A stretch of DNA of 6,422 nucleotides from Pseudomonadota bacterium (lineage in GTDB: Bacteria > Pseudomonadota > Gammaproteobacteria > JAKAQQ01): positions 1-6,422 of the forward strand of contig JAJZNM010000123.1 of the NCBI GenBank assembly GCA_021852325.1. Reading direction: 5' to 3'. The notes under the pieces are model-generated. The model made no database searches. It worked only from the letters and a program-made list of their open reading frames with translations, and was not told the origin of the DNA. This document shows positions 6,198-6,422 of the stretch, piece after piece. Numbering within the stretch: the stretch's first letter is position 1; each line of letters begins with the position of its first letter. A program made the position numbers and the translations under genes.

Positions 6198-6422
6198 GGA
6201 TGCACCACTGCCACCCGGCGGACGTTGGAGGCGACCACCCGGAAGGGCCACCCCGCCTTGGCGAGCGAGCGGTAGAGCGGTTTTTTGAGGATGGCGACCG
6301 CACGAGGCTCGGCCAGCCAGATCCGGTGGAAACGCGAGAGGGTGGGCACATACCGCTCAGAGGTGAGATGGCCGGCCGCCCGGGCGAGTCGGATACCATA
6401 ACCGATCTCTCCCTGCCAGGCC
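6194..6422 (-). CDS. arnT: C-terminal 75 residues of probable lipid A L-Ara4N transferase ArnT (5' end cut by window edge)
   Basis: The minus-strand frame is open from the right edge (first full codon at 6421) and ends with TGA overlapping the flippase ATG. The 75 residues contain WQGEIGYGIRLA, an ArnT-like GELxYG-type segment, then LSRFHRIWLAEPRAVAILKK, a single AGWPFRVVASN, and the end RRVAVVHP. This resembles the periplasmic C-terminal domain of ArnT, the GT-C family 83 transferase that moves L-Ara4N from undecaprenyl phosphate to lipid A phosphates in the periplasm. The multi-helix catalytic part, with the acidic residues in the first periplasmic loop, is outside the window. The fragment could belong to another GT-C glycosyltransferase, but the position directly before the flippase and arnB makes ArnT the natural call. 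Confidence 0.75.
   Translation of the reverse strand, partial: AWQGEIGYGIRLARAAGHLTSERYVPTLSRFHRIWLAEPRAVAILKKPLYRSLAKAGWPFRVVASNVRRVAVVHP

Larger units (their letters stand above)
1..6422 (-). other. L-Ara4N lipid A modification operon continuing into icd
   Basis: All eight genes run in one direction. Junctions in transcription order are: arnT/flippase ATGA overlap (6194-6197), flippase/arnB 3-base gap, arnB/arnC ATGA (4680-4683), arnC/formyltransferase ATGA (3721-3724), formyltransferase/decarboxylase GTGA (2813-2816), decarboxylase/arnD 9-base gap (1755-1763), arnD/icd ATGA (780-783). No intergenic space can hold a terminator, and I saw no convincing sigma-70 promoter upstream of any internal gene. 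This is the arrangement expected of a single polycistronic message with translational coupling. The promoter and any two-component (PmrA/PhoP-type) operator would lie to the right of the window. Operon membership of icd is inferred from spacing only. Confidence 0.85.

Noticed and set aside
6198..6251. GTG start at 6251 for the flippase subunit
   Set aside because: It adds a Gly/Pro/Arg-rich 18-residue leader and a long overlap with arnT; the ATG at 6197 gives a normal SMR N-terminus and a 4-base overlap.

Overview
The window is one uninterrupted, co-directional block of protein genes on the minus strand of a GC-rich Gram-negative bacterium. Lipid A modification genes imply an outer membrane, and the proteins resemble proteobacterial ones, but I cannot name the genus. 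Read in transcription order (high to low coordinates), it holds the 3' end of arnT, a four-helix SMR-type flippase subunit (arnE-like), arnB, arnC, a stand-alone formyltransferase equal to the N-terminal half of ArnA, a stand-alone dehydrogenase/decarboxylase equal to the C-terminal half of ArnA, arnD, and the 5' part of icd (isocitrate dehydrogenase), which runs off the left edge.

Seven of these eight genes make up nearly the whole pathway for adding 4-amino-4-deoxy-L-arabinose (L-Ara4N) to lipid A, the classical basis of polymyxin and cationic peptide resistance. The decarboxylase oxidises and decarboxylates UDP-glucuronate, ArnB transaminates the 4-ketopentose, the formyltransferase N-formylates it, and ArnC loads it on undecaprenyl phosphate. 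ArnD then removes the formyl group, the SMR protein flips the carrier lipid, and ArnT transfers the sugar to lipid A. UDP-glucose dehydrogenase (ugd) is not in the window, and neither is a second SMR subunit.

The genes are packed extremely tightly. Five of the seven junctions are 4-bp start/stop overlaps (ATGA or GTGA) and the other two are gaps of 3 and 9 bases. There is no gene-free stretch over 9 bases, and I found no convincing promoter, terminator, RNA gene, repeat array, CRISPR or mobile element. The promoter must lie beyond the right edge.

Three points stand out: ArnA is split into two genes exactly at its domain boundary; arnT and the flippase subunit precede arnB, unlike the enterobacterial arnBCADTEF order; and a TCA-cycle gene, icd, overlaps the arnD stop codon and has a good ribosome-binding site inside arnD, so it appears translationally coupled to a lipid A modification operon. 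I see a rearranged version of a known system rather than a wholly new one.
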